Shown in pieces: positions 12,117 to 23,022 of a DNA stretch of 64,000 nt. Position 1 is the stretch's first letter. The number at the start of each line of letters is the position of its first letter. Both the position numbers and the translations under genes were made by a program. Origin of the DNA: Lomentospora prolificans (lineage: Eukaryota; Ascomycota; Sordariomycetes; Microascales; Microascaceae); the NCBI GenBank assembly GCA_029532625.1, contig JARFXM010000003.1:682001-746000 (forward strand), written 5' to 3'. The notes beneath the pieces are model-generated. The model was given only the letters and a program-made list of their open reading frames with translations. It made no database searches and was not told where the DNA came from.

Positions 12117-12761
12117 CTAGAATGTAACAAGGCCGCATAATGATTTGATTCGCTGTCTTTTGGCGGCGATTGCGGCTTGCCCCATGTCGTGACCCAGATG
12201 GAGCAGGATGCTATTTGCTTCATTGTCTAACAGCCAATCTGTTAGAGTCATGTAAGGAGAACGTTCTAGCGGAGATGCCTATGCTTACGAGTCAACCTCA
12301 GCACATCATCCAGGGTTGGGGGAAAATCGGGGATCGCATCTCCTGTGACGATTGAGTAGAGAGGCTCAAGGGGCTGGTCTCCTTTCTTCACGAGCATGCT
12401 GTTCGCAAGCCGGACCTGATTGTTTGCGTCCCTGTGGGGAAGTAGATACGAATTAGTTTTGTGCTGAAATGTCGAGACCAGGGCTACCCTGTTCTACTCA
12501 CCTTGCTCGCATTTCCGTTGTTAAACCGTCTAGGCGCTCGTCCAGCCTTCCAATTTGCTGCAGCATCTCCTGGTGGTTCTGCCGCATCTCCTGGCGGATC
12601 TCCTGCATCTCCTGGTTAATCTGCCTGGCGAGTGCGTTGATGGCATCAATGATCCCTTGCCCCTGTTGCACGGCCGGCATGTTTGCACAGAGCGCCAGTT
12701 CTTGGGCGACCAGCCTCAGACTTGCGGAAGCCTGCTCAAAATTTGGTTGTTGAAGAGCCAT
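12117..12761 (-). CDS. Small coiled-coil protein, function unknown
   Basis: Three exons (12761-12502, 12431-12289, 12238-12117) join in frame to 174 aa. Splice sites are clean: GTGAGT..CACAG and GTAAGC..AACAG. The N-terminus (MALQQPNFEQAS) leads into a hydrophobic segment, then a strong coiled coil at about 37-86. This has a repeated Q-E-M motif (NQEMQEI, RQEMRQ, HQEMLQQI) and ends in RLDERLDGLTTEM. The C-terminal half is compact and globular-looking (LANSMLVKKGDQPLEPLYS...LLLHLGHDMGQ is only partly quoted here). There is no signal peptide and no known domain that I recognise. It lies alone in gene-poor DNA; its intact frame and introns argue that it is functional. The family is unknown to me. 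Confidence 0.72.
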
Positions 12762-14275
12762 TATAATAGACGAAGAGTGGACAAGGTAGCGAAGTGTTGA
12801 CGGAATCGATGCTCTTTGTAGACGATGGGACGGGGGCTGGCGTTGGTGCAGAAACGCATGCATGTGTTGAAAGGTAAACACAATGCAAACACCCACCCCA
12901 CTTCGTTACGGATAATCAAGGGAAGAACCCGGTGTTTTACGAAGGCGCAGGCTAATCCTGCGCGAGGGTGCTCTATCACTCGCTGACAGATGGCACACCG
13001 TCTCGTCTCTCTGCGCGGAGAAACTTCTGGAGGGGGATACTTGGAGAGGAAGATTCGGAACCCTCGCTCAAGTTGAGTCAACTTCGTACTGGACACAGCG
13101 TGTATCCAGCCGAAAGGGGCACTCATGAAAAGATTGGATTGATGTGCAATGGGTTAGGAGTGGGTTGCATATCCAAAGCGCTCCTTTAAATAGTGCTGGC
13201 AACTGCCAGCAGTGGCAAATGAATCTTGCCACTCGAAAGTCATGGCACGGGGATACCTCTCTTTGTGTCAGGTGACAGAGCACGGAGCATGTACCCAGTT
13301 GCTGTCAGCCAGTGAGATGGCAGCGGATTGGTAGCGGGATCGCTGCTGCCATTCCCGGCGAGTCCGCCACACCTTAGGACCAAAGCAGGGAAATGGCAAC
13401 AAGGCAAGGACCAGCTGGCGATCCAATAACGAGATATCGGTGACCTCGGTGTGATGAGAATCCAAGTTACGCGCGACCCGGAGAGCTAGGTGTAGAGTGC
13501 CGGAGTCACTAGCTAACCTCGCTCACGATCATGAGATCATGAGATACGGCAGCGAGATGAGAGTGACCTGCTGGGCAAGTGATATTTATATAGTAGGCGA
13601 GAGTCTCCTTCCTAAAAAGAAGGAGGGTAGCGATTAGTTTTACTACGCATCAACCCCTAGAGTGTAGCCGGTATCTCCCTGGCAATTCGCTGCTATTACA
13701 CCCCTTCACTCTATTAAGGATACACTCGACCCTTACAGCTATCCCCGTAACATACACCCTTTAGACGATATTAGCACTAGCATCTATAAAGGAGGACAAG
13801 ACTATATAGGGGAAAGAGCGAGGTCCCAAAACTAGGTTTAGAACTTTTGCCTATAACTCTGTTATTCCTTTGTCCACTTTGTCGATATAAAATTTATAGC
13901 TAGGTGGGCCTAAAATGGTGACCACCTTCGCTCACCCTGCTCGCCCCTGCTCAGGCTTTAGGCATGAGCTGCTCAGTTCTGAAGAAGGAAATGGTAATTC
14001 TTGATTGTCGGATTGGGGACCTGTATACGCTGATCTTATTGAGATGACTTATTCCGAAGCGTTGGCACCAGAAGGTTTATACTTGCTAAAGTCTGGATGA
14101 TGGATTACATGTAGGTGTTAAGCTAATTACCGCCTGTCTCTTAAGGAGACTACTCTCTACTATCTTCAGTACTATCAACTCTTGAAATATTAAGACTCAA
14201 TTTTGGCTAACGTTCTCGGGTCCCGCCCCTCGTGCTTCTGCGGATCCCCTTTCACTTCTCCCGCTAACACCGGTT
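12762..14275. other. Gene-free accessory DNA
   Basis: No supported gene. 12762-13200 is the upstream flank of the coiled-coil gene. 13190-13240 holds short inverted words (CTGGCAACTGCCAG, then TTGCCACT). 13560-13900 is a TA-rich stretch with words such as TATATAG and AAAATTTATAGC that could be a decayed solo LTR, but I see no matching terminal repeats. 13930-14270 has nothing recognisable. Confidence 0.4.
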
Positions 14276-15115
14276 TTATCCCCTGAAACCTTGTACAACC
14301 CTCGGGAGTAGATTCTTTGCGGTTATGACCTTCTCTTTCCAGCATACCTCTGCGTTTAAGTCGGCCTCATTCTCTAGGTATAGTAGCATCACGAGGTCAT
14401 ACCCATCCCTGCCATAACGCTCCCTTTTTGGCCTTCTAGATGAGAATGATAAGAACTGTACCCATGTTGTTCTACTCTGTTGGAATTGCACCCCTTCGCT
14501 AGAGTGGCCATGGCGGGCGAGCCCGAGGTTCGGTTCCGCCCTAGTGGCAAACAACACCTCCACGATCCGAGCATTCAATCTATCTGGAATCGTAATCTTC
14601 CTGTCGATACCAACTACATATCGGGTTGCCGCGAACTCAAGTAGTCTTGCAAGCCATAGCCGAGTAAGACTCCCGCTCCGCTTCAGCTTTGTCACAACGA
14701 AACGTTTCTGTTGCAGCACCGTCATCAATTCCAGTATATTATTTGCTGAGGAGTATACTTCTCCGGAGTTTTCAAGAGTGACGAAAAGTTCAACCCATGT
14801 GTTAGAGAGTGGATCTGTAATTTCGGTGAGGTGAGCCTTTATAAGCTCGTTACCTATTGCACCAGGCTCCTCTATGGGTTCTTCAAAGACATCAAATGGG
14901 GCGCTCGACGCGTTGATCCACAATAACTGCGGGCAGATAAGGAAGGACGTACATGTTGCGGATTGTGTATTAGCCATATGCCTCGTTTGATGCTTCCTGC
15001 TCCGTACAGAGCGGCCAAGTCCTGATGTCGAAACTCATAATACTCGATCTCCTTTTCCGCTGTTAGTTGGCAATGCGGCCTTATGCAAAAGGTTTGACGG
15101 TGATTGCCCGGGTTA
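14276..15115 (-). pseudogene. Decayed gene with ankyrin-like C-terminus
   Basis: A 233-codon open frame (14977-14276) continues upstream in another frame: the segment EKEIEYYEFRHQDL at about 15065-15025 overlaps the open frame's start region out of phase, so at least one frameshift separates them. Near the C-terminus, two segments resemble ankyrin-repeat ends (IVEVLFATRAEPN and LLYLENEADLNAEV, compare the LLLENGADVNA consensus). This fits the tail of a large fungal ankyrin-type protein whose N-terminal domain is missing. The assignment is by motif resemblance only. I see no intact start upstream. Confidence 0.45.
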
Positions 15116-16815
15116 TATTAAGCCTTTCCCTGCGGGCCGCGTGTGCTCTATTTTCCTACCCCTTGGTCGAATCATTCTACCGGCGTCTTATGAATGCACT
15201 ATGCAAATTCTTGGAATGTCAGGCCAAATGAGGGTTTCCATAATAGAGACTGCTGCAATTTCGGTGATGCCTTCGCAGATGCATACCCCCGGCGTGTAAC
15301 CATTAAACCGTCATAATCTTTCCAAGTGATGCGTTGATCTATTCTTTCTTGGATTCTGCTGGGCTATGGCACTGCCCTATTAGTGAAATGATTTTCTCTC
15401 TGGCATATTAGCAACTACGTCCACTACTTCTGGGCGATGACTTACGCCTACGGGTCTCTATACATCTTTGCAGTAATTTTTGCAAGGATGAGACGTTCTT
15501 TCCGGGTCGTTGACATCAAAGTATGAGAAGAAAGACGCGGTCGCGTCCCATGCCGCTATGGTTTGCCCATCAGATTGCCGCTCACAACGCATGAGTTCGA
15601 TGGAATCCATTCTAGATCGGATAGAATAAAACGCTATTATAGAGCAGGCGTTTCTGGGTATCAACAAAAGCTGAGGCCACTTGTGTAGCCTCACATCTGC
15701 TGGGAAAGCGCTCTAATTACTATGATATGAGGGATAATAGCGAATCGCGACGACAAAGTACTTCTAGAGCCACGAGTAGACCACGCTCAAAGACGCCGAC
15801 CAATCAAGAACCCCACGTTTACCGCTTTGATTGGTGTCATAGATAGTTATGGCGAGGGTTTATGCCTGGAATGAGACGACGTGGCGGCGCCCACTGGGGA
15901 ATAGCCCAGGAAAAGCCAGGGCTGTGGCGAACGCAGTCCCAGAAGCCTACAGCGATCTCCGTCCGTTGCATGCGTCAACATGGTCGCGCTTCAGTGAGCT
16001 CACATAAGGCCAGCAGGCTTTCAGAATAGATAGGAACGCAGTAATAGGCAGGGATTACGTGCCAAGAAAGAAATACTCCCTTAAGATAATGAAAGGGCCA
16101 AAGCTCTCTCTCTACCTGCGAACAAGAGTTGTCGTCAACCGAACGGCGCTCGTTCAAGCGGTAGACCAACGGCTGCAACGGATGACTGGGAACAAGGGTC
16201 TGCAAAGTGCCGATCACTCACAAGTCCTCCAATCCGAGCCCTCTCATCAATAAACCAGGTGCGGCTCTCCCTGTGTGGAGGTGATGCACTTTTTAGATGA
16301 AATGCCGGGTTCTTAAAAGCCCCGGGTGGGGCTCCGGATGTGCCAATACGCGTATCAGACTCGAAAGCTTGATGTGGTTGGTCAATGGGTTAGTAGCTAC
16401 ACCCGGAATGCTGAAGTGGGCCAGCGATCTAGGAACAAACAATACGCGTATTAGCACAACGGCGGATTGAAATGCAAGAGTTTTACAAGGCCCGGAGTTT
16501 GTTTCTTTTATTTTTTCTACTTTTTTTGGGTCGACTGGAATCTAGGAACTTGTGACGAAACGTAACCCCTCTCCGCTATTAGTGATGCCGACTGGATCCG
16601 CGAAAGATCAAAGTCGTCATTCCTTTGCTTGGATCCACAGGCGGTTCGCGGGTGTGATCACAGAGGTATTGGTTATCTCAAACTTTGATTTTATATATAA
16701 ACCTGACCCCTTCGCACCGGACATTATGCTTTTGATTGAAGAGATTTTAACCTACACCTGCACAGCTCTCTTATCCTTTCACTTATTCGTTTGCTATTAC
16801 CGAGATCAGATAACT
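15116..16815. other. Gene-free stretch and promoter of the peroxidase gene
   Basis: 15116-16500 has only short, unrelated frames and no recognisable product; the part next to 15115 may be more of the decayed ankyrin-type gene. A good TATA element (TATATATAA, 16692-16700) lies 116 bp before the peroxidase start and is followed by a C/T-rich leader. Confidence 0.45.
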
Positions 16816-17881
16816 ATGAAGCTTGCCATTGCTTTCGCCACTTTCTCCTCTGCTCTGGCCTACTTGGTGCCTCGGGACGGAGCCGGTTTCTCGTCCCAAT
16901 GGGAGGCACCCGGGAAAAACGATTGTGAGATGAGTACCCTTGCTTAGTCGGGAGACTCGATTCTAATCCATTCTAGTCCGGGGCCCCTGTCCTATGATGA
17001 ACACCCTCGCAAACCATAAGTTCCTCCCGCACGATGGCAGAAATCTCACGAAGGAGGTGGTTGTTGCCGCCTTGGCTAGGGCGCTCAACTTTGATACCGC
17101 TCTCGGCAGCTTGATGTTTGACATGGCCATCGTTGCTAATCCGCAGCCCAATGCCACTTTCTTCACTCTGTAAGCAACTACTACGCTTGGGAATTCTTGG
17201 ATAAACGTACTATTAATATTAACCTGGATACGTTTTCAGTGACCATCTGAACAGGCACAACGTCCTAGAACATGATGCAAGTTTAAGGTAACTTATTCCC
17301 TCTGCGCAGCAAAAAATATGGCCTTGTTAGCTTATAAGATGATTCCAGCCGAACGGATGCTTTCTTTGGCGACAACCACGTCTTCAACCAAACTGTCTTT
17401 GACAGCGCACGGCAATACTGGACGAAGCCCGTCATCGACGCACAGCAACTCGCCAACAGCAAACTAGCCCGTCAGATCGAATCTCGGGCTTTCAACCCCA
17501 ACTACACGTTCAGTGCTATGGCCGAGGAGTTCAGCCTCGGAGAAGTCGCCGCGCCAATCATTGCTTTTGGGAACATGGAAACCGGCACTGTCAATAGGAC
17601 CTTGGTCGAGTATTTCTTTGGTAAGTCTAGACCCTTGTTTTCACTACGGGAAGAAACATGGATTGTGTGAATGACGGCTAACTTGCGGTCCAGAAAATGA
17701 ACGGTTGCCGACTGAGCTTGGCTGGTCCAAGCGAAACGAGACTGTCACGCAGCAGGGGGTGCAGAGCGTTGCAGAGATGATTCGTGCTGCAACGAGCTTG
17801 ATAACTGGATCACGGGAAACTAGTTCAGAAACTAGCCGGAAGGCTAAGATTCGAGATCTTCACTCCGGTGGGAGGGCGTAA
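16816..17881 (+). CDS. Secreted heme-thiolate peroxidase (chloroperoxidase/UPO family)
   Basis: Five exons (16816-16924, 16977-17169, 17240-17287, 17349-17620, 17694-17881) join in frame to 269 aa. Members of this family use a cysteine-ligated heme and hydrogen peroxide for halogenation, peroxygenation or peroxidation outside the cell. The N-terminus (MKLAIAFATFSSALAYL) is a signal peptide. The heme-binding PCP motif is at 40-42 (GPCPMMNTLANH), with Cys41 as the expected axial thiolate. The metal-site EHD is at 111-113, followed by SRTDAFFGD. The length and the EHD (rather than EGD) point to the short, CPO-like group. Several N-glycosylation sequons are visible (NAT, NQT, NRT, NET). All introns are short with normal ends, so the gene looks intact. 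No single long open frame reveals it. Confidence 0.88.
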
Positions 17882-18679
17882 GGTTGTAAATATCGTACCA
17901 CTTTCAGTACTGCGACGTCTGGTTCGATTGGAGGGGGTTTGCCAAGATATTTGATAGAGTTGTTATTGGTACTATATCCGGAGCAGAGAAACTTCCGAGT
18001 TGTGGTCAACACTATCGCGTTATCTTTCTATTCGATGGAATCATCCTTGAATTGAAGGTGATAATTATCGTTACCATCATAGGTAGAAAATATGTGACTG
18101 TTGAGTAAACATCCATGGAGCCTTGGATGACAGGTAACCCTGGCATGAGACTACGTATCCATGAATGGTATTATGAATCGAGACGTGATGTTATCCTGCT
18201 GGTCCAGTTCAGTCTATAGAGAGAATTATTCGGTATACGAAGGAGTACCACCGTTAATCGATTTCAAATATCGCCTCTGATGGCGTTCTGCGGATGGTTC
18301 TTTTGGTCTAACCCTTACGCTGGCTATAGAATAGACGTAACTAGCTGATCGCCATAGTGTTAAATCAACCTTAGTAGCTGCTTACGCATTGACCGGGCAT
18401 CGCTCCTATGTCGAATCGAATGGTCAAGGAAGACTTTCATTGTTAGGCAAAACTATTTTTCCAAAAAACTAGAACTGGAAATAATGTAGAGATAAATAAC
18501 GAAATTGAGATAATTTGGGGGCGGTTGCGTGTTGTTTCTGTCGCCTTGTCGAACAGATTCCTTCCACTATTTTCCAGGTTTCTGCGTCCATGCTGTTCGT
18601 TGCACTTCCCATTGTTAATTGCTTCAGCATCAAAACCAGGCACTTCAGCAGTCTTAAAACGAGTCCTCACACGTGCGTA
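17882..18679. other. Intergenic, nothing recognised
   Basis: This is AT-rich 3' flank of the peroxidase gene and unassigned DNA. A minus-strand frame at 18443-18691 may be the eroded extreme C-terminus of the adjacent methyltransferase remnant, but it does not resemble the usual family ending. Confidence 0.4.
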
Positions 18680-19255
18680 TATCCGTAACAATGCTTATTC
18701 TTCATTACCTTACGGACCTTAGCCAACCACAACCGGATCTCAGCATACTCCCAGGCCAAGACCGGAAGGAGCAGATAATTATAGCACGTAGCCTTTCAGG
18801 TTCATCACGAAGGATAGCTTATTAAGTTGGCCGATCTCCTTCCATTTCTTATCCGTCGGCCATCCGCCCGCAGGCATCGACCCTATTCGTCTGAACGTCT
18901 TTGAAGCCGGCTCCCTCCGTCCACTGGACAACGTTGTTGTTGCCATCACCTCGACTGTTTGGCCCAACTTATTGCCCGCCTCGATCAGCACTTTCGCGCA
19001 CTCGCTTCACATGGAGTCGGCAGGCAGATAGCCGCCGACCGAGTACCTGTGCACGCTGTAGTCCTGGTGCTCCAGCCAGCCACCAGGCTTGAGACACCGG
19101 AGACATTCCTTGTATGACTTTTCCCGGTCCTTGAAGCATCCTAGCACGAACCGAAGGTGGGATGTAATCGAAGCTATTGTCGGGAAACGTCCACACTTTC
19201 GAGGCATCGTCCAGCTCGAACTCGCAGTTTGTGGGCATCCAAGACGGTTAGATCG
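18680..19255 (-). pseudogene. Broken LaeA-like SAM-dependent methyltransferase
   Basis: Read from 19255 to 18680, the remnant moves through several frames. First comes PTNCEFELDDASKVW with WTFPDNSFDYI. After a frameshift near 19165 it reads HLRFVLGCFKD and CLKPGGWLEHQDYS, the methyltransferase motif. An in-frame TGA at about 19008 follows PADSM, then the frame resumes as SECAKVLIEAGNKLG. A second shift after KGYVL (about 18780) leads to PVLAWEYAEIRLWLAK. These blocks are the hallmark order of the fungal LaeA/UMTA-type methyltransferase family. The N-terminal SAM-binding motif I region was not found upstream. It is truncated and has at least three lesions, so it should not be functional. Confidence 0.75.
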
Positions 19256-19934
19256 GCGAGGGATCGAATGGGCCTTTGAAGTGACGAAGTTGGTACCATG
19301 TTTGTGAGAGACGACACAACATGGCAAATGAAGACTCCAGAGTTATTAATAAAAAGGTGGAATCACTGAACTTGGTAACGAGGCTCGAGATGGCCACCTT
19401 GGAGAGCGGCTTAAAGCAAGAGGTCCTTGAGCAGAAAGGAAATACTAACAGTTGTCCGAAGCCAATAAAATGGTTAGCAGATATGGATCCATCTTGGTTG
19501 GACACACCCATAAGGCCAGGTATTAATACTTCTGGGAGACATCAATTGATGTGTGTTGAAGGGTTTCCTTCATACATACACCCTTGTAGCACTTCAGGAT
19601 CCCTTTCTAACCCTGTAAAAAAATCGTAAAGAATTCTATGCAATACCTGAATGAAGTGCCCTTGTATTAAGGTCAGCAATATTCAGCAGCCGACAGAGAA
19701 AAAGAAAGCTGTCACATCCATTGTCACCCTGCCACCTGACTTTACTTCCACATGGGGAACGATCAATGCATGTGATTACTGATGTAGTGTCCATAGAACT
19801 TCGAAACGGCATTCCGAATGGCAATACGCCGACTCCCAAGTGTAAATCACCGCGTCCGACTGACGGCTTTCAAGATATCTATTACTAGAACTATGAGCGT
19901 CGATGTCGCAAACTAAAAGGCTTGCGAAAATCTC
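19256..19934. other. Intergenic, nothing recognised
   Basis: Short overlapping frames on both strands with no recognisable product. It separates the methyltransferase remnant from the 3' end of the alpha/beta hydrolase. Confidence 0.4.
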
Positions 19935-20864
19935 TTAATCCTTGAATATTTCCCGAAGTGACTCAATAGCAAGGGAATAGGCAATCTCGCGCTGGTCCCA
20001 CTCATTCGATCCCTCTTTGCAGCCCTTGTCAAAAGCATGCGCGACGCCGTCCAGCATGCGATGCACGACGTGGCGCCCCTGGCCCTGAAGCGACTCTGCA
20101 AGTGAATTGGCCTCCGCGGCCAAGTTATCTCCGTCACAGGTAAAGATGGCCACGTTAGCCGGATAAGAGGCAGGGTCCGCAAGCGATGGTGACATGCGGG
20201 GATCAGCCCTCATTGCCGGATCAGGCGCATAACACCTATTAAAGAACCGCGCTAGGCTGGGGGGAATCGGCTTCTTCGGCTTGGGGGCCTGCTTTGCCGC
20301 AGGATCGATGGTGACATTTGTGACGGGATAGAAAGCAACCACGGCTTGGATATCGACCTCAGGAAGGTCCTTGCGCAGCACCGAGCTCGCGACGAGAGCC
20401 AGATTTCCACCGGCGCTGAATCCGCTCACGCCGACCCTTTGCGCATCAAACCTGCTCGTCTGGGCCGCAACCCATCTCAGTGCATCCTCGACATCGTCCA
20501 CGGCCCCCGGGAACGGCGTCTCGGGCGCCTTGCGGTAATCCGCGTCGATAACGGGGATCCCCGTGTCATGGACTACGCGGGCGCAGTACTCGCTGTCGGT
20601 TCCGAAGCAGTCGATGACGAAGCCGCTGCCATGCCAGTTTAGAAGCACGGGGGTTTTGCCGGTCGCAGGTTTGTCCTTGAGGGTGTACAGATAGGCGGAA
20701 ATGAAGCGACCCTTGTCGCGCGACGGGATACGGATTGTGCGGCGCTGCACGTCTTTGGGGAGACGGGGTTTGGGAGCAAAGAGGGTGAAGAAATTGACGA
20801 TTACGCGGAGGGCGGAGACGAGGACTTTTAGTCGTATGTAGCGGAAAAAAGGGTGGCCCGCCAT
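19935..20864 (-). CDS. Alpha/beta hydrolase, HSL family (abhydrolase_3) esterase/lipase
   Basis: A single exon encodes 309 aa. The family hydrolyses carboxylic esters through a Ser-Asp-His triad. Visible here are the oxyanion-hole motif HGSG (78-81, a variant of HGGG), the nucleophile elbow GFSAGG with Ser150, a likely acid at Asp246 (CDGDNLAAEA) and His276 (GVAHAF). The hydrophobic start (LVSALRVIVNFFTLF, about 15-29) may be a membrane anchor rather than a cleaved signal. The substrate cannot be deduced; in fungi such enzymes act in detoxification, lipid breakdown or secondary metabolism. It lies about 0.7 kb from a broken methyltransferase and 4.5 kb from an efflux transporter, but the separation and the lack of any backbone enzyme argue against a complete biosynthetic cluster. 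Confidence 0.88.
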   Translation of the reverse strand: MAGHPFFRYIRLKVLVSALRVIVNFFTLFAPKPRLPKDVQRRTIRIPSRDKGRFISAYLYTLKDKPATGKTPVLLNWHGSGFVIDCFGTDSEYCARVVHDTGIPVIDADYRKAPETPFPGAVDDVEDALRWVAAQTSRFDAQRVGVSGFSAGGNLALVASSVLRKDLPEVDIQAVVAFYPVTNVTIDPAAKQAPKPKKPIPPSLARFFNRCYAPDPAMRADPRMSPSLADPASYPANVAIFTCDGDNLAAEANSLAESLQGQGRHVVHRMLDGVAHAFDKGCKEGSNEWDQREIAYSLAIESLREIFKD

Positions 20865-21969
20865 GCTTTGACGTGGAACTTGCTCTTTTCTTGAATTTTT
20901 ATCTCAAGTCGGTGTGTGGAATTGATGAAGGGTCCTTTGATGAGCTCGGAGATTGCGACAGTTGGAAGATAGTGGAATACGAGCTGTTAGACGGTCACCA
21001 AGACGTTTCATATTGACTGATGCCTAGCCCCAACCAAGCCTTCGCCATTTCGGGCTATCGTTCGGCCGATCGTGCATCTCAACGTCTAAAGAGCAATATT
21101 CTGGAAGGGGATGGAAACTAACCAATACTGCAGCGGTAATATCTGGGTTTAACTAAGAATTGACAGAGGGACGAAGCTTATACAGCTAGAAAAGACCTCA
21201 TGTTCACGTCCTGCACAAGCAGCTGCCATTATAATCCATGGTAGGAATTTGATGGTGGACCACATTTGGTGTGGTCTGTGTAACACCTCCAGTGGCTGAG
21301 AAGTTCCACGAAGCCAACAAGGCTGGGCTGCTTCAACAGATATAGGCAACGGGCAAGGAACTTGATATGTCCAAAATGATCCACGTATACACCTATCCAT
21401 TAACTGATAGAGAAGCCTTTAGAGTTTTAATTCCACTCAATCCGTCGTCTGTAGTTTAAATACCTTTCAATATCGATGAGCAGCGGAGTCCATGGCAATG
21501 AACGTAAATCGATTCCTCAAGATCAGCTCCCTAGTTGAGGCCTTTGAGCTTCCATCACGAGCCTAGGGTCTAGCCAGAATCGAGAACGCCCGGAATATCT
21601 GACACCCCAAGGAAAGCCACAATATTAATCAATAGACAGAGGGAAGAAACAAGCCGAAGTAGTCCATAGCTACAAAACCGTCGGGCGTGTGTTGAACCAC
21701 ATGTCCTTAATAGATGGGGTGCCAGGTTTTGGCTGGCCCCTGATAATACTAGCCGAACTAAACTTCGAGCCAGAGCCTGTTCAGCAATACAGGCTAAAAT
21801 CCGGACCAAGATGTCTTAGCACGAGTGGCCAGCGTTGCTAGTGATGTGAACTCGTATATGCACCTCTGCCTACATAATCACCCAGATTCTTCTGGGTAGT
21901 TTCCTCGGAGCCTGATTGTCTGGAAGGCCGCATAGATATGCACTAGAGGTCTAGAACGGATTGCTGGAA
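20865..21969. other. Promoter of the hydrolase and unassigned DNA
   Basis: The first few hundred bases are the hydrolase upstream region. The rest shows only short frames without recognisable similarity. Confidence 0.4.
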
Positions 21970-22290
21970 TCAGCCACAGTGCATAAGGATAGTCGGCTTT
22001 TCATGAATGTCCTTAATATTGGGTTTTAATGTCCACCTCGGATCCGCCATTTTCGCCAGGAATGTGTGATGATGGCTGGCCATCTCCATAATCCCACTCT
22101 GTTGAAAGCCGTCAAACGATTGAAAACCTACTTGGAACTTGGGATATTTCACCTCACCTAGAAGGCCGAAGCGGAACCTTTCGAGAGATCCCTCTTCACA
22201 GAGCGGCGGGAAATTGCAACCAATCCTGGCCAATAGAGGTTTTGTTGGCGGCGGGAGTTGACCCCAATCATTGACACATAGTCCACTGTA
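21970..22290 (-). pseudogene. Coding-like remnant, unrecognised
   Basis: A minus-strand frame is open for about 107 codons, from KDYSGLCVNDWGQLPP near 22290 to a stop at 21970. Its composition looks like real protein (ARIGCNFPPLCEEG, SFDGFQQSGIMEM). No start codon context or downstream exon was found, and I do not recognise the family. It is best regarded as a fragment of a lost gene. Confidence 0.35.
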
Positions 22291-22298
22291 GTCTTTTA

Positions 22299-23022
22299 AT
22301 GCTGGTAATGATTGGGCAGTCCGATGAATCTGAAGAACTGTGCTGCATTGAGCTTCTCCGTCAAGCCGGGGCAGATCCGCGCGCTCCTGTTTCTACTTCT
22401 CTCGCCCATGGTCTGCGGGATATTCCCAACATAGGCCCCCTACTTTCAGAATTAAGCCATCTAGATTGGGCATATTTATACAAGCCTCATTTTTATAACT
22501 ATATCAGCGAAGATGGCCAGATTATGACCCAAGTATCGCCGAGATACTTTCCGCTTCCCTAGGACCCCCGTTGGAATTCAAGGCTACATTGCCTCGATTA
22601 CGCCTCGATTTTCAAGACTACGAGCCCTTTGGCTAAAAAATACTTTGTATTTTGTCTGTATCTCGGAATTCAAGAGACAATTCGAGGCCGCAACAGCATT
22701 CCTCTTCTACGATGTCGACGCTGAAGTGAGCAGCTTCCGCCGGAGCTTCTTGCCTCGATGCAAATCATTAGACCCACGCGAAATGCTTCCGTTAGAGCTG
22801 CTTCCTCTGCCAATCGAAGCGGTCCTCTCTGCGATAGACCCTCGAGCGCTTGGTGGTGATCTAGGAATGGTTTCCTTGCTTATGCGTTGCAAGGCGATGA
22901 TCAATTCACCAGGCTTTCTCCCCGAGGCTACGCTAGTTGGGCCAATTGACCTCCTTAAGCTTCTGGCCGAGAATGGGGCTGATTGCCGTGCCCGTGGGGC
23001 CCTTGATGAACTTGTTTCCTAA
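22299..23022 (+). pseudogene. Ankyrin-like gene remnant
   Basis: Two plus-strand frames (22299-22562 and 22645-23022) each hold an ankyrin-like hallmark: ELLRQAGADPRAP in the first and LLKLLAENGADCRARG in the second. They are separated by stop codons and a non-coding stretch. No N-terminal effector or NTPase domain is visible. Together with the remnant at 14.3-15.1 kb this suggests a former set of ankyrin-type genes in the island. Evidence is by motif resemblance only. Confidence 0.4.

Noticed and set aside
13190..13240. Short inverted words resembling transposon ends
   Set aside because: No partner copy or target duplication; too short to support an element.
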